A stretch of DNA of 64,000 nt from Pseudomonas fluorescens HK44 (GCF_000217955.3 NZ_AFOY02000019.1:372001-436000), one strand, 5' to 3'. Positions 8,401 through 17,668 are shown, numbered from the stretch's first letter. Program-made: numbers and translations. Notes: generated by a model from the sequence alone, not told the origin.

Positions 8401-9591
8401 GGAAGTTCTGAAGTACCCACCGATTTTTGATGCCTTCTCTGCGTGAGGTTCAAAAAACGCTGATTTGGTCGAAAAGCAGACCTTTCCACTCTTTAATTCA
8501 TGATTTTTCCTCTAATCGCGCTGTTTCAGGGCGATTAGCCCGCATTACAGGCGCACCTCTCCTGCATTCAACAATCGTTTTCGCACCATCCACAAGTTCG
8601 ACAAGGCGAACAACGTCGTCTGTTGAGCGATGTTTTTCGTCAGACCACGAAAGCGCACTTTCGTATAGCCAAACTGGCGCTTGATCACTCGAAATGGGTG
8701 CTCAACCTTGGCTCTGACTTGCGCTTTCGCATACTCAATTCCGCGTAGCGCACTGCCGATCACCGTGTCTTTGCCATGCTCTTTGTACGAACTGGGCCGT
8801 GCAGAAATCGACCAGATCATCTTGCGATCCTGATGTTCCGGGCGCTTCTGCACCCCGGTGTAACCGGCATCGCCACAGACGTGAACCTCTTCCCCATGAA
8901 GCAGTTGATCCACTTGTGTCACGTCCGCCACGTTGGCAGGAGTACCGACCACGCTATGAACCAAGCCCGAATCCGCATCGACGCCAATGTGGGATTTCAT
9001 TCCAAAATAGTACTGATTTCCTTTCTTGGTCTGATGCATCTCGGGATCGCGTTTCTTGTCTTTATTCTTGGTTGAGCTGGGGGCATGAATGATCGTCGCA
9101 TCCACTATCGTTCCGTGGCGCAACATCAATCCACGCTCACCCAGATAACCGTTGATAACCTGCAAAATCCCGCCCGCCAGGTCATGCTTCTCCAGCAAGC
9201 GGCGGAAGTTGAGGATCGTGGTTTCGTCAGGAATTCGATCCAGATGCAGCCCTGCAAACTGACGCAGGATCATCGTTTCATACAGCGATTCCTCCATCGC
9301 CGGATCGCTGTAGCCGAACCAGTTCTGCATCAGATGAACCCGCAACATGGCCAGCAACGGATACGCCGGACGACCGCCTTCACCCTTTGGATAATGCGGT
9401 TCGATCAAGGCAATCAACCCCTTCCAGGGCACGACTTGATCCATCTCGATCAGGAAGCGCTCACGGCGGGTTTGCTTACGTTTGCCGGCATACTCGGCAT
9501 CGGCGAAGGACATCTGTTTCATCGGGGCTCAACCGGTCGATTCGTGTGAGGGGGTATTTCACCAGAGTTGGAAGTCTTTTTCAGAGTTTCC
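8401..9591 (-). mobile_element. IS5-family insertion sequence, 1191 bp, with 4-bp target duplication
   Basis: The imperfect terminal inverted repeats start GGAAGTTCTGA on the left and GGAAACTCTGA (reverse complement) on the right. The 4 bases outside both ends are CTTC (8397-8400 and 9592-9595), a target-site duplication. One intact transposase gene is carried. Length and organisation fit the IS5 family. It sits upstream of the bacteriocin gene and may have displaced its original promoter. Confidence 0.88.
8545..9522 (-). CDS. IS5-family DDE transposase
   Basis: A 325-residue transposase that looks intact. The N-terminal DUF772-like region is recognisable (WKGLIALIEPHYPKGEGGRP, AMEESLYETMILRQFAGL). 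The DDE catalytic core shows GTIVDATII (first Asp), VHVCGDAGYTG (second Asp) and VRAKVEHPFRVIKRQFGY (Glu with the downstream Arg/Lys signature). The reading frame is uninterrupted, so the element could still be active. Confidence 0.93.
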   Translation of the reverse strand: MKQMSFADAEYAGKRKQTRRERFLIEMDQVVPWKGLIALIEPHYPKGEGGRPAYPLLAMLRVHLMQNWFGYSDPAMEESLYETMILRQFAGLHLDRIPDETTILNFRRLLEKHDLAGGILQVINGYLGERGLMLRHGTIVDATIIHAPSSTKNKDKKRDPEMHQTKKGNQYYFGMKSHIGVDADSGLVHSVVGTPANVADVTQVDQLLHGEEVHVCGDAGYTGVQKRPEHQDRKMIWSISARPSSYKEHGKDTVIGSALRGIEYAKAQVRAKVEHPFRVIKRQFGYTKVRFRGLTKNIAQQTTLFALSNLWMVRKRLLNAGEVRL

Positions 9592-9776
9592 CTTCAGGCA
9601 ATCTGCATGAATGCCGCGCTTCCCTGATTGTTGGATGGCTATTTCCTCAGGGTTTAAGGAAGTGGCTTACGGAGATGTATTAGTTGGCAGAGCTATTTGC
9701 ATCTGCCTGTATCAGGGCATGTAGCTCAGGGCGGGGGGTGTACGGGGTGATGGGTGGGTTCGCGATGTTGGGAGGG

Positions 9777-9837
9777 GCTGTATGACTTCTGGACGTTGAA
9801 TGACCAGATTTCGATTCGTAACGCGCAGAGCCGCTGA
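9777..9837 (+). pseudogene. Duplicated 3' end of the TM2 gene
   Basis: These 61 nt match 6676-6736 at 56 positions. Read in the same frame they encode YDFWTLNDQISIRNAQSR and a stop, differing from the intact TM2 protein by a single Val-to-Ile change. No start codon or upstream TM2 coding sequence is present. The copy is a remnant marking the distal boundary of the bacteriocin block. Confidence 0.9.
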
Positions 9838-9841
9838 ATAT

Positions 9842-9986
9842 GTGGTGAGGGGGGGCTTTCCCCCGTTGGGCTGCGAAGCAGCCCCAAATCAGCAGCCGAG
9901 TTCTTTCAGATAGAACCCACTAGCTGGTTTTGCGACTGCTGCGCCCGAGCGCGGACCGGCCGACGGGGGCAAGCCCCCTCGCCACA
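9842..9986. repeat. REP palindrome pair (class B) between the TM2 remnant and pyrC'
   Basis: The outer arms are TGTGGTGAGGGGGGCTTTCC and GGCAAGCCCCCTCGCCACA, with an inner palindrome GGGCTGCGAAGCAGCCC next to the left arm. It lies just beyond the pyrC' stop codon, so it may also terminate the pyr operon. Together with the unassigned DNA at 9596-9776, where no gene was found, it fills the 400 nt between the IS5 copy and pyrC'. Confidence 0.85.
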
Positions 9987-9997
9987 GGTGACGCGCC

Positions 9998-11269
9998 TCA
10001 CGCCTGGTGGGTGATCCGTCCGTCCATCAGGGTGTAGCGCACCACGCCTGGCAGGCTATGGCCGAGGAACGGGCAGTTTTCGCCCTTCGACAGCCAGTGC
10101 TCACCGGCTACGGTGGAGGCGGCTGGATCGAACACCACCAGGTCCGCCGGAGCGCCCACCGCCAGCTTGCCCACTGGCAGGCGCAGGGCGTCGGCCGGGC
10201 CGGCACTCAGGCGTGCCAGCAGCGTTGGCAGATCGAGCAAGCCGTCTTCCACCAGCGTCAAGGCCAGCGGCAGTAGCAGTTCAACGCTGCTGATGCCCGG
10301 CTCGGTTGCGCCGAACGGTGCCAGCTTGGCGTCGCGCTCGTGCGGTTGATGATGGCTGGAGATGGCTTGAACCACCCCGGACTTCACGGCGGCACGCAGG
10401 CCATCGCGGTCAGCGCGGGTGCGCAGTGGCGGCTGGATGTGATACAGGCTGTTGAAGTCGATCAGCGCCTCGTCGGTGAGAATCAGCTGATACAGCGCCA
10501 CATCGGCCGTCACCGGCAGGCCACGGGCCTGAGCCTGAGCGATCAATGCCACGCCACGGGCGCTGGTGAGCTGGCTGAAGTGCGCCCGCACGCCGGATTG
10601 TTCGACCAGCAGCAGGTCGCGGGCCAGGGCCACGGTTTCAGCAGTTTCGGGAATTCCCGGCAAGCCGAGGAAACTCGCGGTCGGGCCTTCGTGAGCCAGG
10701 CCACCTTCGGCCAGGTCATGATCTTGCGAATGGAAGATCACCGTCAGGTCGAATGTTGCCGCGTATTCCAGCGCCCGGCACAGGGTGCGGGTGTTGCGGA
10801 AACTCTCCAGACCGTTGCCGAAAGCAATGCAACCGGCATCGCGCAGGGCAATCAGCTCGGCCAGCTGTTCGCCGTCCAGACCTTTGCTCAGGGCGCCAAT
10901 CGGGAAGACCTTGGCATTGCCGGCTTCGCGGGCGCGGTCGAGGATCAGTTCGGCCACGGCAGAGGTGTCCAGCACCGGTTTGGTCCGTGGCGGGCAGCAC
11001 AGGCTGGTGACGCCGCCCGCCGCAGCGGCGCGGGTTTCGCTGGTAATCGTGCCTTTGCGGCTGTAACCCGGCTCGCGCAGAGCGACGTTCAGGTCGACGA
11101 GGCCGGGAGCGACCACCAGACCTTTGGCTTCAATGGTCTCGACAGCGACGAAACCGGCTGGAGCGGCGCCAATGGCGACGATCTTGCAGGCTTCGATGTG
11201 AATATCGGTGACTTGATCCAGACCGCTGCTCGGATCGATGACGCGGGCGCCGAGAATGCTGAGCTTCAC
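9998..11269 (-). CDS. pyrC': Non-catalytic dihydroorotase-like subunit PyrC'
   Basis: A 423-residue protein of the dihydroorotase fold. The metal-binding HxH of active enzymes is replaced: the motif reads [12 protein letters not shown]. The later SDHAPH-type aspartate site reads ISSHHQPH. It therefore should not catalyse dihydroorotate formation. In Pseudomonas this inactive homologue is needed to assemble the large aspartate transcarbamoylase complex with PyrB. It starts at a GTG overlapping the pyrB stop by 4 nt (GTGA), so translation is coupled. Confidence 0.93.
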   Translation of the reverse strand: MKLSILGARVIDPSSGLDQVTDIHIEACKIVAIGAAPAGFVAVETIEAKGLVVAPGLVDLNVALREPGYSRKGTITSETRAAAAGGVTSLCCPPRTKPVLDTSAVAELILDRAREAGNAKVFPIGALSKGLDGEQLAELIALRDAGCIAFGNGLESFRNTRTLCRALEYAATFDLTVIFHSQDHDLAEGGLAHEGPTASFLGLPGIPETAETVALARDLLLVEQSGVRAHFSQLTSARGVALIAQAQARGLPVTADVALYQLILTDEALIDFNSLYHIQPPLRTRADRDGLRAAVKSGVVQAISSHHQPHERDAKLAPFGATEPGISSVELLLPLALTLVEDGLLDLPTLLARLSAGPADALRLPVGKLAVGAPADLVVFDPAASTVAGEHWLSKGENCPFLGHSLPGVVRYTLMDGRITHQA

Positions 11270-12270
11270 TGGGCCTTCTCCTGCTCGAATTGGCGCTGGG
11301 CAGTCTGCCCGCTCATGGCCATGGACAACACGGCCATACGAATGGCGATCCCGTAGGTCACCTGATTGAGAATCACCGAGTGCGGACCGTCGGCCACCGC
11401 CGATTCGATCTCCACGCCCCGGTTTATCGGGCCCGGGTGCATGACGATGGCATCCGGTTTGGCACCGGCCAGGCGCGCAGTGGTCAGGCCGAACAGGCGA
11501 TAGAACTCGCCCTCGCTCGGCAGCAGGCCGCCGGTCATGCGTTCACGCTGCAGGCGCAGCATGATCACCACGTCGACGTCCTTCAGGCCTTCGGTCATGT
11601 CGGTGTAGACCTTCACGCCGTACTGCTCGATACCGATCGGCAGCAGGGTTTTCGGCGCAATCACGCGGATGTCCGGGCAGCCGAGGGTTTTCAGCGCGAG
11701 CATGTTCGAGCGTGCAACCCGCGAGTGCAGGATGTCGCCGACGATGGCCACCGAAAGGTTTTCAAAGCTGCCTTTGTGCCGACGGATGGTCAGCATGTCG
11801 AGCATGCCCTGGGTCGGGTGGGCGTGACGGCCGTCACCACCGTTGATGATCGCCACCTGCGGGCACACATGTTCGGCGATGAAGTGCGCAGCGCCAGAGT
11901 CGCCGTGGCGCACGACGAACATGTCGGCGGCCATGGCTTCAAGGTTGCGCAGGGTGTCGAGCAGGGTTTCGCCCTTGCTCGCCGACGACGTCGACACGTT
12001 CAGGGTGATCACGTCTGCCGACAGCCGCTGGGCCGCCAGTTCGAAGGTGGTACGGGTGCGGGTGGAATTTTCGAAGAACACGTTGCACACGGTCTTGCCG
12101 CGCAGCAGCGGGACTTTCTTGACCGCCCGGGCGCCGACTTCAAGGAACGAGTCGGCGGTGTCGAGGATTTCCGTCAGCAGCTCGCGGCGCAGACCGTCGA
12201 GCGAGAGGAAGTGGCGCAGCTGGCCCTGATCATTGAGCTGCAGCGGGCGCTTGGTGTCTAAAGGCGTCAT
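11266..12270 (-). CDS. pyrB: Aspartate carbamoyltransferase catalytic subunit
   Basis: A 334-residue enzyme joining carbamoyl phosphate and aspartate in pyrimidine synthesis. The carbamoyl phosphate motif is seen as [14 protein letters not shown], and the aspartate side as [11 protein letters not shown]-like ([11 protein letters not shown]) and [13 protein letters not shown]. The open frame extends 139 codons upstream into pyrR, but ATG 12270 gives the Pseudomonas family length and N-terminus. It lies 26 nt after pyrR and overlaps pyrC'. Confidence 0.96.
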   Translation of the reverse strand: MTPLDTKRPLQLNDQGQLRHFLSLDGLRRELLTEILDTADSFLEVGARAVKKVPLLRGKTVCNVFFENSTRTRTTFELAAQRLSADVITLNVSTSSASKGETLLDTLRNLEAMAADMFVVRHGDSGAAHFIAEHVCPQVAIINGGDGRHAHPTQGMLDMLTIRRHKGSFENLSVAIVGDILHSRVARSNMLALKTLGCPDIRVIAPKTLLPIGIEQYGVKVYTDMTEGLKDVDVVIMLRLQRERMTGGLLPSEGEFYRLFGLTTARLAGAKPDAIVMHPGPINRGVEIESAVADGPHSVILNQVTYGIAIRMAVLSMAMSGQTAQRQFEQEKAQ

Positions 12271-12296
12271 CGCAATGGACTCTTTAAAAGGGCGAA

Positions 12297-12803
12297 TTAA
12301 AGGGCGAGGTCTTGCAGTTCGAGTTGCAGCGGGTCGGGGCCGGTCAGCTTGACCCGTTCGTGGGCCGCCAGCGACAGGGTGGCGCCCACCACGTTCGGAC
12401 GAATCGGCAGCTCGCCGGCATCCAGATCGAGCAAGCACACGAGGGTGATGCTGGCCGGGCGGCCATAGTCGAAGAGTTCGTTCATGGCGGCGCGGATGGT
12501 CCGACCGCTCATCAGTACGTCGTCGATCAGCACCAGATGCTGGCCTTCGATTTCGAACGGCAGCGCCGAAGGGCGAACCTGCGGGTGCAGGCCGCTCTGG
12601 CTGAAGTCGTCGCGGTAGAAGGAAACGTCCAGCGTGCCCAGTGGCGCGTCGCTGCCAAGCTCTTCGAGCAAGGCCTGGGCGACCCATACACCACCGGTGC
12701 GAATGCCGATGTAGCGCGGTTCACTGATGCCCCGTTTGGCCAGATAGGTGTCAAGACGGACCGCCATTTGGCTGATCAGTTCGGCGGGATTGGGCAGGCT
12801 CAT
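12297..12803 (-). CDS. pyrR: PyrR bifunctional pyrimidine regulator / uracil phosphoribosyltransferase
   Basis: A 168-residue type I phosphoribosyltransferase-fold protein. The PRPP loop is [18 protein letters not shown], and [13 protein letters not shown] is the N-terminal substrate loop. It is first gene of pyrR-pyrB-pyrC'. In Gram-positive bacteria PyrR is an RNA-binding attenuator; in Pseudomonas it belongs to the same operon, but no attenuator structure was recognised in this leader. The ATG at 12803 follows a GGAG-type site. Confidence 0.93.
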   Translation of the reverse strand: MSLPNPAELISQMAVRLDTYLAKRGISEPRYIGIRTGGVWVAQALLEELGSDAPLGTLDVSFYRDDFSQSGLHPQVRPSALPFEIEGQHLVLIDDVLMSGRTIRAAMNELFDYGRPASITLVCLLDLDAGELPIRPNVVGATLSLAAHERVKLTGPDPLQLELQDLAL

Positions 12804-12900
12804 GGTTGCTCCTTCATGGGCCCGAGCACGCTGCGTGCACAGTGCGGCTCGGGTTGTAGCGAAGAGAGGCACTGCGGCGCCTCTTCAGGATTCGGCTGTT

Positions 12901-13338
12901 TCAGGATTCGAACAACGCCCCGTTTTCGTCGAGCCAGCCTTGCAGCAGCAGGGCGGCGGCGATGGCGTCGACCGGGTTGTCGCGGTAACTGCCTTTCTGC
13001 CCGCCCTGTGCCCGCCGTTCACCTTTGGCCTCAAAGGTGGTCAGGCGTTCATCGTGGGTATAGAAGGGCAGGTTGTAGCGGCCATTCAGGCGGCGGGCGA
13101 ACTTCTCGGCCCGCAAGCACATGTCACTGGGTGTGCCATCCATGTTCAGCGGGAGGCCGACCACCACAGCGTCGGGTTTCCATTCCTTGATCAGGGCTTC
13201 GACCTGATTCCAGTCAGGAATGCCGTTTTGCGCCTTCAAGGTGCAGAGCTCACGGGCCTGGCCGGTAATCACCTGGCCGACCGCAACGCCGATCTGTTTG
13301 GTGCCGTAGTCAAAACCCAGAATCAGACGCAGGGCCAT
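12901..13338 (-). CDS. ruvX: RuvX/YqgF family Holliday junction resolvase-like nuclease
   Basis: A 145-residue RNase H-fold protein. Motifs seen are LGFDYGTKQIGVAVG, VVVGLPLNMDGT, HDERLTTFEA and the C-terminal DNPVDAIAAALLLQGWL, carrying the conserved acidic residues. The family acts on Holliday junctions or in 16S rRNA maturation. Its ATG overlaps the algH stop (TGATG). Confidence 0.94.
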   Translation of the reverse strand: MALRLILGFDYGTKQIGVAVGQVITGQARELCTLKAQNGIPDWNQVEALIKEWKPDAVVVGLPLNMDGTPSDMCLRAEKFARRLNGRYNLPFYTHDERLTTFEAKGERRAQGGQKGSYRDNPVDAIAAALLLQGWLDENGALFES

Positions 13339-13907
13339 CAGGCGTGTCCCGCCTGACTGGTTAGCAGGCTGAGGTTGATGCCCAGGCGCTTGGCGGCTGC
13401 TTCCAGGCGCAGTTCGCTGCTGGTGTTGAACAGGATGTCGGCATCGAACGGGCAGGTCAGCCAGGCATTGTCGGCCAGCTCGGTCTCCAGCTGCCCGGCT
13501 TCCCAGCCGGCGTAACCGAGGGCGATCAGGCTTTTGCTCGGGCCAACACCGTCCGCGATGGCAAACAGCACGTCCTGGGAAGTGGACAGCGCCAGGCCAT
13601 CCAGTTCGACCGTGGCCTGATACGTCGAGCCGATCGGGTGCAGGACAAAGCCGCGATCGGTCTGCACCGGGCCGCCAGTGAAAATCGGCACGTGCTGGCA
13701 CAGCGGCGAGGGTTCGATGTCGGGGCGCAATTGCTCGAGAATGTCCGCCAGGCTCAGGTCTTGTGGGCGGTTGATGATCAACCCCATGGCACCATTGGCC
13801 GTGTGCTCGACGATGTAGGTCAAGGTGTGCGCAAAGTTCGGGTCGGCCATGTGAGGCATGGCGATCAGGAAGTGATGCTTGAGGTAGCTCGGGCTGACGT
13901 TCTTCAT
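13338..13907 (-). CDS. algH: YqgE/AlgH family protein
   Basis: A 189-residue AlgH/UPF0301 protein with family motifs HHFLIAMPHMADPNFAHTL, GAMGLIINRPQ, FTGGPVQTDRGFVLH and GYAGWEAGQLE. It was named for an effect on alginate regulation in P. aeruginosa; its molecular function is unknown. It is always found next to ruvX, as here, with one-base overlap. The ATG at 13907 gives the family length. Confidence 0.94.
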   Translation of the reverse strand: MKNVSPSYLKHHFLIAMPHMADPNFAHTLTYIVEHTANGAMGLIINRPQDLSLADILEQLRPDIEPSPLCQHVPIFTGGPVQTDRGFVLHPIGSTYQATVELDGLALSTSQDVLFAIADGVGPSKSLIALGYAGWEAGQLETELADNAWLTCPFDADILFNTSSELRLEAAAKRLGINLSLLTSQAGHA

Positions 13908-14006
13908 AGGCGCTAGTGTGGCGTTGGAGGGGCAAACTGACAAGCTGGGGATGCGTAGGAAATGGTTGCGTGGGCGTCTTTTTGATAGGGGTTCGCTTGT
14001 GGGCCT

Positions 14007-14091
14007 CATCGTGGGCAAGCCTTGCTCCTACAGGGCGAGCACGGTTTCATGTCCAAGGGTGACCTGTAGGAGCAAGGCTTGCCCGCGATGG
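14007..14091. repeat. REP palindrome pair (class A)
   Basis: Inverted arms GTGGGCAAGCCTTGCTCCTAC and GTAGGAGCAAGGCTTGCCCGC separated by about 40 nt, between tonB and algH. This is the same family as the copies at 1.6, 17.7 and 54.1 kb. Confidence 0.9.
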
Positions 14092-14120
14092 CGTCGGATC
14101 AATCAATAGATATCCGTCGG

Positions 14121-15020
14121 TCAGTTACTGGAGAGCTTGTCTCCGCGCGCAAATTTCCACGTGCGAATGATTTCCAGCCGGTCGATATCCGACAGGTCGC
14201 CGGTAAACGGCGCAAACGGTGCGGCCAGGCGGACGATGCGCTGCGCGGCTTGATCCAGCAGCGGCTGGCCGGAAGATTCCAGCACCAGCACTTCATACAG
14301 CGACCCGTCGTGGTTGATCGAGACCATCAGTCGCAAATTGCCGTAGATCTGCTTGCGCCGGGCTTCTTCCGGGTAATTCAGGTTGCCGATACGCTCGACC
14401 TTCTTGCGCCATTCGTCCTTATACCAGGCGCCCTTGTCGCGCATGGTCGAGGCGGCGCTCAGGCGGTGGATACGCGGGCGCTTGGCATACAGCTGTTGTT
14501 CGTTGGCCAGTTCCGCTTCCAGACTGGCGATGTCGCTGGACAGCTGCGAGCTGTCGAATGTCGGTGTCGCCGCCTTGGGCGTCGGCTCGGCCTTGACCTC
14601 TTGCTTCCTGGTCGCGGCTTTCTTCGGCGCGGGTGCGATGGTCGTCACGGCGGCCTTCGGCGCGGCTTCCTCTACCTGGGGTTTGACCGCCGGCGGGGGC
14701 GAGACCTTTTGCACCTTGTTGTCCTGGAATGGTGCGATCTCGGTGGTCTTGGGGATCGCCTTCTTATCCAGGGTGCCGCTGCCTTGCTGGTTTTCCTGGG
14801 CGAGGAAGTCGGCTTTGGCAGGCTTTTTTTCGCTTTTGAAGGTAGCGAGGGTGATTTCCAGGGTTTTGCTGATCTGCTTGGGTTCGACAAAGGTGAACCC
14901 GACGCCCAACAGCAAGGCCAGGTGAATCAGCGCCGCGAGAAACAGGGTAAAACCGAGGCGATCGGCCGGGCGCACGCCGCGGTGGGCGAGTTCGGGAGGC
15001 AGATCGGACGGAAGTGTCAT
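14121..15020 (-). CDS. tonB: Energy transducer TonB
   Basis: A 299-residue protein with one N-terminal transmembrane anchor (about residues 22-44), a long Pro/Lys/Ala-rich periplasmic linker, and a C-terminal TonB domain. That domain contains YPEEARRKQIYGNLRLMVSI and the GSLYEVLVLESSGQPLLDQA strand. TonB couples inner-membrane proton force to outer-membrane receptors. ExbB/ExbD are not adjacent. In P. aeruginosa the TonB at this position, between algH and gshB, is TonB3, which affects type IV pili; synteny suggests the same paralogue. Confidence 0.9.
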   Translation of the reverse strand: MTLPSDLPPELAHRGVRPADRLGFTLFLAALIHLALLLGVGFTFVEPKQISKTLEITLATFKSEKKPAKADFLAQENQQGSGTLDKKAIPKTTEIAPFQDNKVQKVSPPPAVKPQVEEAAPKAAVTTIAPAPKKAATRKQEVKAEPTPKAATPTFDSSQLSSDIASLEAELANEQQLYAKRPRIHRLSAASTMRDKGAWYKDEWRKKVERIGNLNYPEEARRKQIYGNLRLMVSINHDGSLYEVLVLESSGQPLLDQAAQRIVRLAAPFAPFTGDLSDIDRLEIIRTWKFARGDKLSSN

Positions 15021-15097
15021 AACAAGAAAACCAACATCGCGTTTTTCACAGGCCGCGCATGATAACGCAATGTTGGTGGTGACTTGGGTGTTCTATA

Positions 15098-16051
15098 TCA
15101 ACGCGCTTTAAGCTTCTGATCGATGGCAGCCATCAGCATTTCGCCGATGTTCGTGCCAAAAGCGTTGTCGATCTCGCGGATGCAGGTCGGACTGGTGACG
15201 TTGATTTCGGTCAGGTGCTCGCCGATTACGTCGAGGCCGACGAACAGCAAGCCCTTTTCACGCAGGGTCGGGCCGACCTGTGCGGCGATCCAGCGGTCCT
15301 TGTCGGTCAGCGGGCGTGCTTCGCCACGGCCACCGGCGGCCAGGTTGCCACGAGTTTCGCCAGCGGCGGGAATCCGCGCCAGGCAGTAATCCACCGGTTC
15401 GCCATCGATCATCAGGATGCGCTTGTCGCCGTCCTTGATCGCCGGCAGGTAACCCTGGGCCATGATCTGCTGTTTGCCGTGCTGGGTCAGGGTTTCGAGG
15501 ATGACCGAGAGGTTCGGATGGCCTTTGGTGTGACGGAAGATCGAAGCACCACCCATGCCGTCCAGCGGCTTGAGAATCACATCGCCGTGATGATCGGCGA
15601 AATCGCGCAATACATCGGGACGGCGGCTGACTACGGTCGGCGGCGTGCACTGCGGGAACAGCGTGGCGAACAGTTTTTCGTTGCAGTCGCGCAGGCTCTG
15701 CGGTTTGTTGACTACCAGTACGCCAGCGCGCTCGGCTTGCTCCAGCAGGTAGGTGGAGTAGACGAACTCCATGTCGAACGGCGGGTCCTTGCGCATCAGG
15801 ATCACGTCCAGATCGCTCAGTGGCACATCGGTTTCGGCTTCCAGCTCAAACCATTTTTGCGGGTTGGCGAAGACTTTCAAAGGACGCATCCGCGCCCGGG
15901 CTTCACCTTCGGCCTGGTACAGATCACGCTGTTCCATATAGAACAGCGTCCAGCCGCGCGCCTGGGCAGCCAACAGCATGGCCAGCGAGCTATCCTTTTT
16001 ATAGGAAATGCTGGCAATAGGGTCCATGACAATCCCGACGCGAACGCTCAT
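15098..16051 (-). CDS. gshB: Glutathione synthetase
   Basis: A 317-residue ATP-grasp ligase adding glycine to gamma-glutamylcysteine. The N-terminus MSVRVGIVMDPIASISYKKD is typical. ATP-grasp motifs include VILKPLDGMGGASIFR, the loop QGYLPAIKDGDKRILMIDG, and GLDVIGEHLTEINVTSPT for metal binding. Full length. It is divergent from pilG across about 235 nt, which hold no further gene. Confidence 0.96.
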   Translation of the reverse strand: MSVRVGIVMDPIASISYKKDSSLAMLLAAQARGWTLFYMEQRDLYQAEGEARARMRPLKVFANPQKWFELEAETDVPLSDLDVILMRKDPPFDMEFVYSTYLLEQAERAGVLVVNKPQSLRDCNEKLFATLFPQCTPPTVVSRRPDVLRDFADHHGDVILKPLDGMGGASIFRHTKGHPNLSVILETLTQHGKQQIMAQGYLPAIKDGDKRILMIDGEPVDYCLARIPAAGETRGNLAAGGRGEARPLTDKDRWIAAQVGPTLREKGLLFVGLDVIGEHLTEINVTSPTCIREIDNAFGTNIGEMLMAAIDQKLKAR

Positions 16052-16286
16052 GGGTTTTTCCTCGAAATTTGGGTGGTCGAAGCGACATGAAAAAGTGGCG
16101 TCAGAGTGGCGCTGAGTGTGTTCCCGGTCAAGGAAAAACCACCTTGAGGGTTGCTCGATAGATTGGATTTGGAGACTGTGCTAAAAAGGCTGCCATATCG
16201 TTCTGGCCCTTGAACATCAAGGGTTTCGAGCCCTTGGTAAGCTGCAAACGGACAATTTGATTCGCAAAGGCGACGGTAGAGCAGAT

Positions 16287-16691
16287 ATGGAACAGCATTC
16301 CAGCGCCTTGAAGGTCATGGTGATCGACGATTCGAAAACGATTCGCCGTACCGCCGAAACGTTGTTGAAAAACGTGGGCTGTGAGGTCATCACGGCCATT
16401 GATGGTTTCGATGCCCTGGCCAAGATTGCCGACAATCATCCCGGCATCATCTTTGTCGACATCATGATGCCGCGTCTGGATGGCTATCAGACCTGCGCCT
16501 TGATCAAGAACAACAGCGCGTTCAAGTCCACGCCAGTGATTATGCTGTCGTCCAAGGACGGGTTGTTCGACAAGGCCAAGGGGCGCATCGTCGGCTCCGA
16601 CCAGTTTTTGACCAAACCTTTCAGCAAGGAAGAACTGCTGAACGCGATCCAGGCCCATGTACCGGGCTTTGCCGTTGTTTCGCCGCAGTAA
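16287..16691 (+). CDS. pilG: Twitching motility response regulator PilG
   Basis: A 134-residue single-domain CheY-like receiver. The acidic pair is in VMVIDDSKTIRR, the phospho-acceptor Asp in GIIFVDIMMPRLDGYQ, and the switch lysine in FLTKPFSKEEL. PilG promotes pilus extension and cAMP signalling in the Pil-Chp pathway. The ATG at 16287 (MEQHSSALK) fits the family. First gene of the pilGHIJ-chpA-chpC cluster. Confidence 0.96.
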   Translation: MEQHSSALKVMVIDDSKTIRRTAETLLKNVGCEVITAIDGFDALAKIADNHPGIIFVDIMMPRLDGYQTCALIKNNSAFKSTPVIMLSSKDGLFDKAKGRIVGSDQFLTKPFSKEELLNAIQAHVPGFAVVSPQ

Positions 16692-16748
16692 GACACGCAC
16701 AGTGACGCTCGGCCAGCGGGCCCGGCGTCTACAAGAATGGGGAAGACC

Positions 16749-17114
16749 ATGGCACGTATTCTGATCGTCGATGATTCGCCGACCGAAATGTACAAACTGA
16801 CTGGCATGCTGGAAAAGCACGGTCACGAAGTGTTGAAAGCCGAAAACGGCGCAGACGGCGTGGCACTGGCCCGTCAGGAAAAACCCGACGCGGTGCTGAT
16901 GGACATCGTCATGCCCGGCCTCAACGGTTTCCAGGCCACCCGCCAGCTGACCAAAGACCCGGAAACCGGGCACATCCCGGTGATCATCATCACCACCAAG
17001 GATCAGGAAACCGACAAGGTCTGGGGCACCCGCCAGGGCGCCAGGGACTACCTCACCAAGCCGGTGGAAGAAGACACCCTGATCAAGACCCTGAACAACG
17101 TGCTGGCAGGCTGA
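16749..17114 (+). CDS. pilH: Twitching motility response regulator PilH
   Basis: A 121-residue CheY-like receiver: ARILIVDDSPTEMYK, phospho-Asp in AVLMDIVMPGLNGFQ, switch lysine in YLTKPVEEDTL. In P. aeruginosa PilH acts with PilT on retraction or as phosphate sink for ChpA. The start at 16749 follows AGAC-type spacing and an ATG four codons upstream is less likely. pilI begins 10 nt later. Confidence 0.95.
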   Translation: MARILIVDDSPTEMYKLTGMLEKHGHEVLKAENGADGVALARQEKPDAVLMDIVMPGLNGFQATRQLTKDPETGHIPVIIITTKDQETDKVWGTRQGARDYLTKPVEEDTLIKTLNNVLAG

Positions 17115-17124
17115 CGGCCGACCC

Positions 17125-17664
17125 ATGGCCGAATCGCTGACTGCCTTCGAACTGCTGCTGCAGATCGATCAGCGCTGCCGTCTGCTGGCGGCTGACCTGC
17201 CTTCGCAGCAAACCCGCAACCACGGCTGGAGCGGGATCGGCTTTCGCCTCGGCGAGTGCTGGTACGTGGCGCCGATGGGCGAGGTCAGCGAGGTGTTGCA
17301 CGAGCCGCGACTGACTCAGCTGCCGGGGGTCAAGTCGTGGGTCAGGGGCGTGGCCAACCTGCGCGGACGACTGTTGCCGGTCATGGATCTGTGCGGTTTC
17401 CTCGGGGTTGAATTGTCTGCGCCGCGCAAGCAGCGGCGTGTACTGGTCGTTGAGTATAAAGAGGTGTTCGTCGGATTGATGGTCGAGGAGGTGCTGGGCA
17501 TGCAGCACTTTAACCAGGCCAGTTTCGAGCCGGCGTCACTGGACGCGCAGAACGGCCCGGCGGGGGCTTTCATAAAGGGACAGTTCGAGCGTGAGCAGCG
17601 TTGGCAGGTCTTCAGCCCGTTTGCCCTGGCACAGTCCCCACGGTTCATGGATGTAGCGGTGTAG
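17125..17664 (+). CDS. pilI: CheW-like adaptor PilI
   Basis: A 179-residue CheW-domain scaffold linking the receptor PilJ to the kinase ChpA. Typical elements are GFRLGECWYVAPMGEVSEVL, VRGVANLRGRLLPVMDLCGFLG and the LVVEYKEVFVGLMVEEVLGM strand. It is located between pilH and pilJ in the standard order. Confidence 0.94.
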   Translation: MAESLTAFELLLQIDQRCRLLAADLPSQQTRNHGWSGIGFRLGECWYVAPMGEVSEVLHEPRLTQLPGVKSWVRGVANLRGRLLPVMDLCGFLGVELSAPRKQRRVLVVEYKEVFVGLMVEEVLGMQHFNQASFEPASLDAQNGPAGAFIKGQFEREQRWQVFSPFALAQSPRFMDVAV

Positions 17665-17668
17665 CCCT

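Noticed and set aside
8256-8489. A 77-codon frame upstream of the bacteriocin gene, reaching into the IS5 left end
   Set aside because: It crosses the IS boundary at 8401, so it cannot be an ancestral gene, and its protein has no signature.
8260-9776. Search for a LexA (SOS) box controlling the bacteriocin
   Set aside because: No CTGT-N8-ACAG match or near-perfect version was found by eye in 8260-8400 or 9596-9776.
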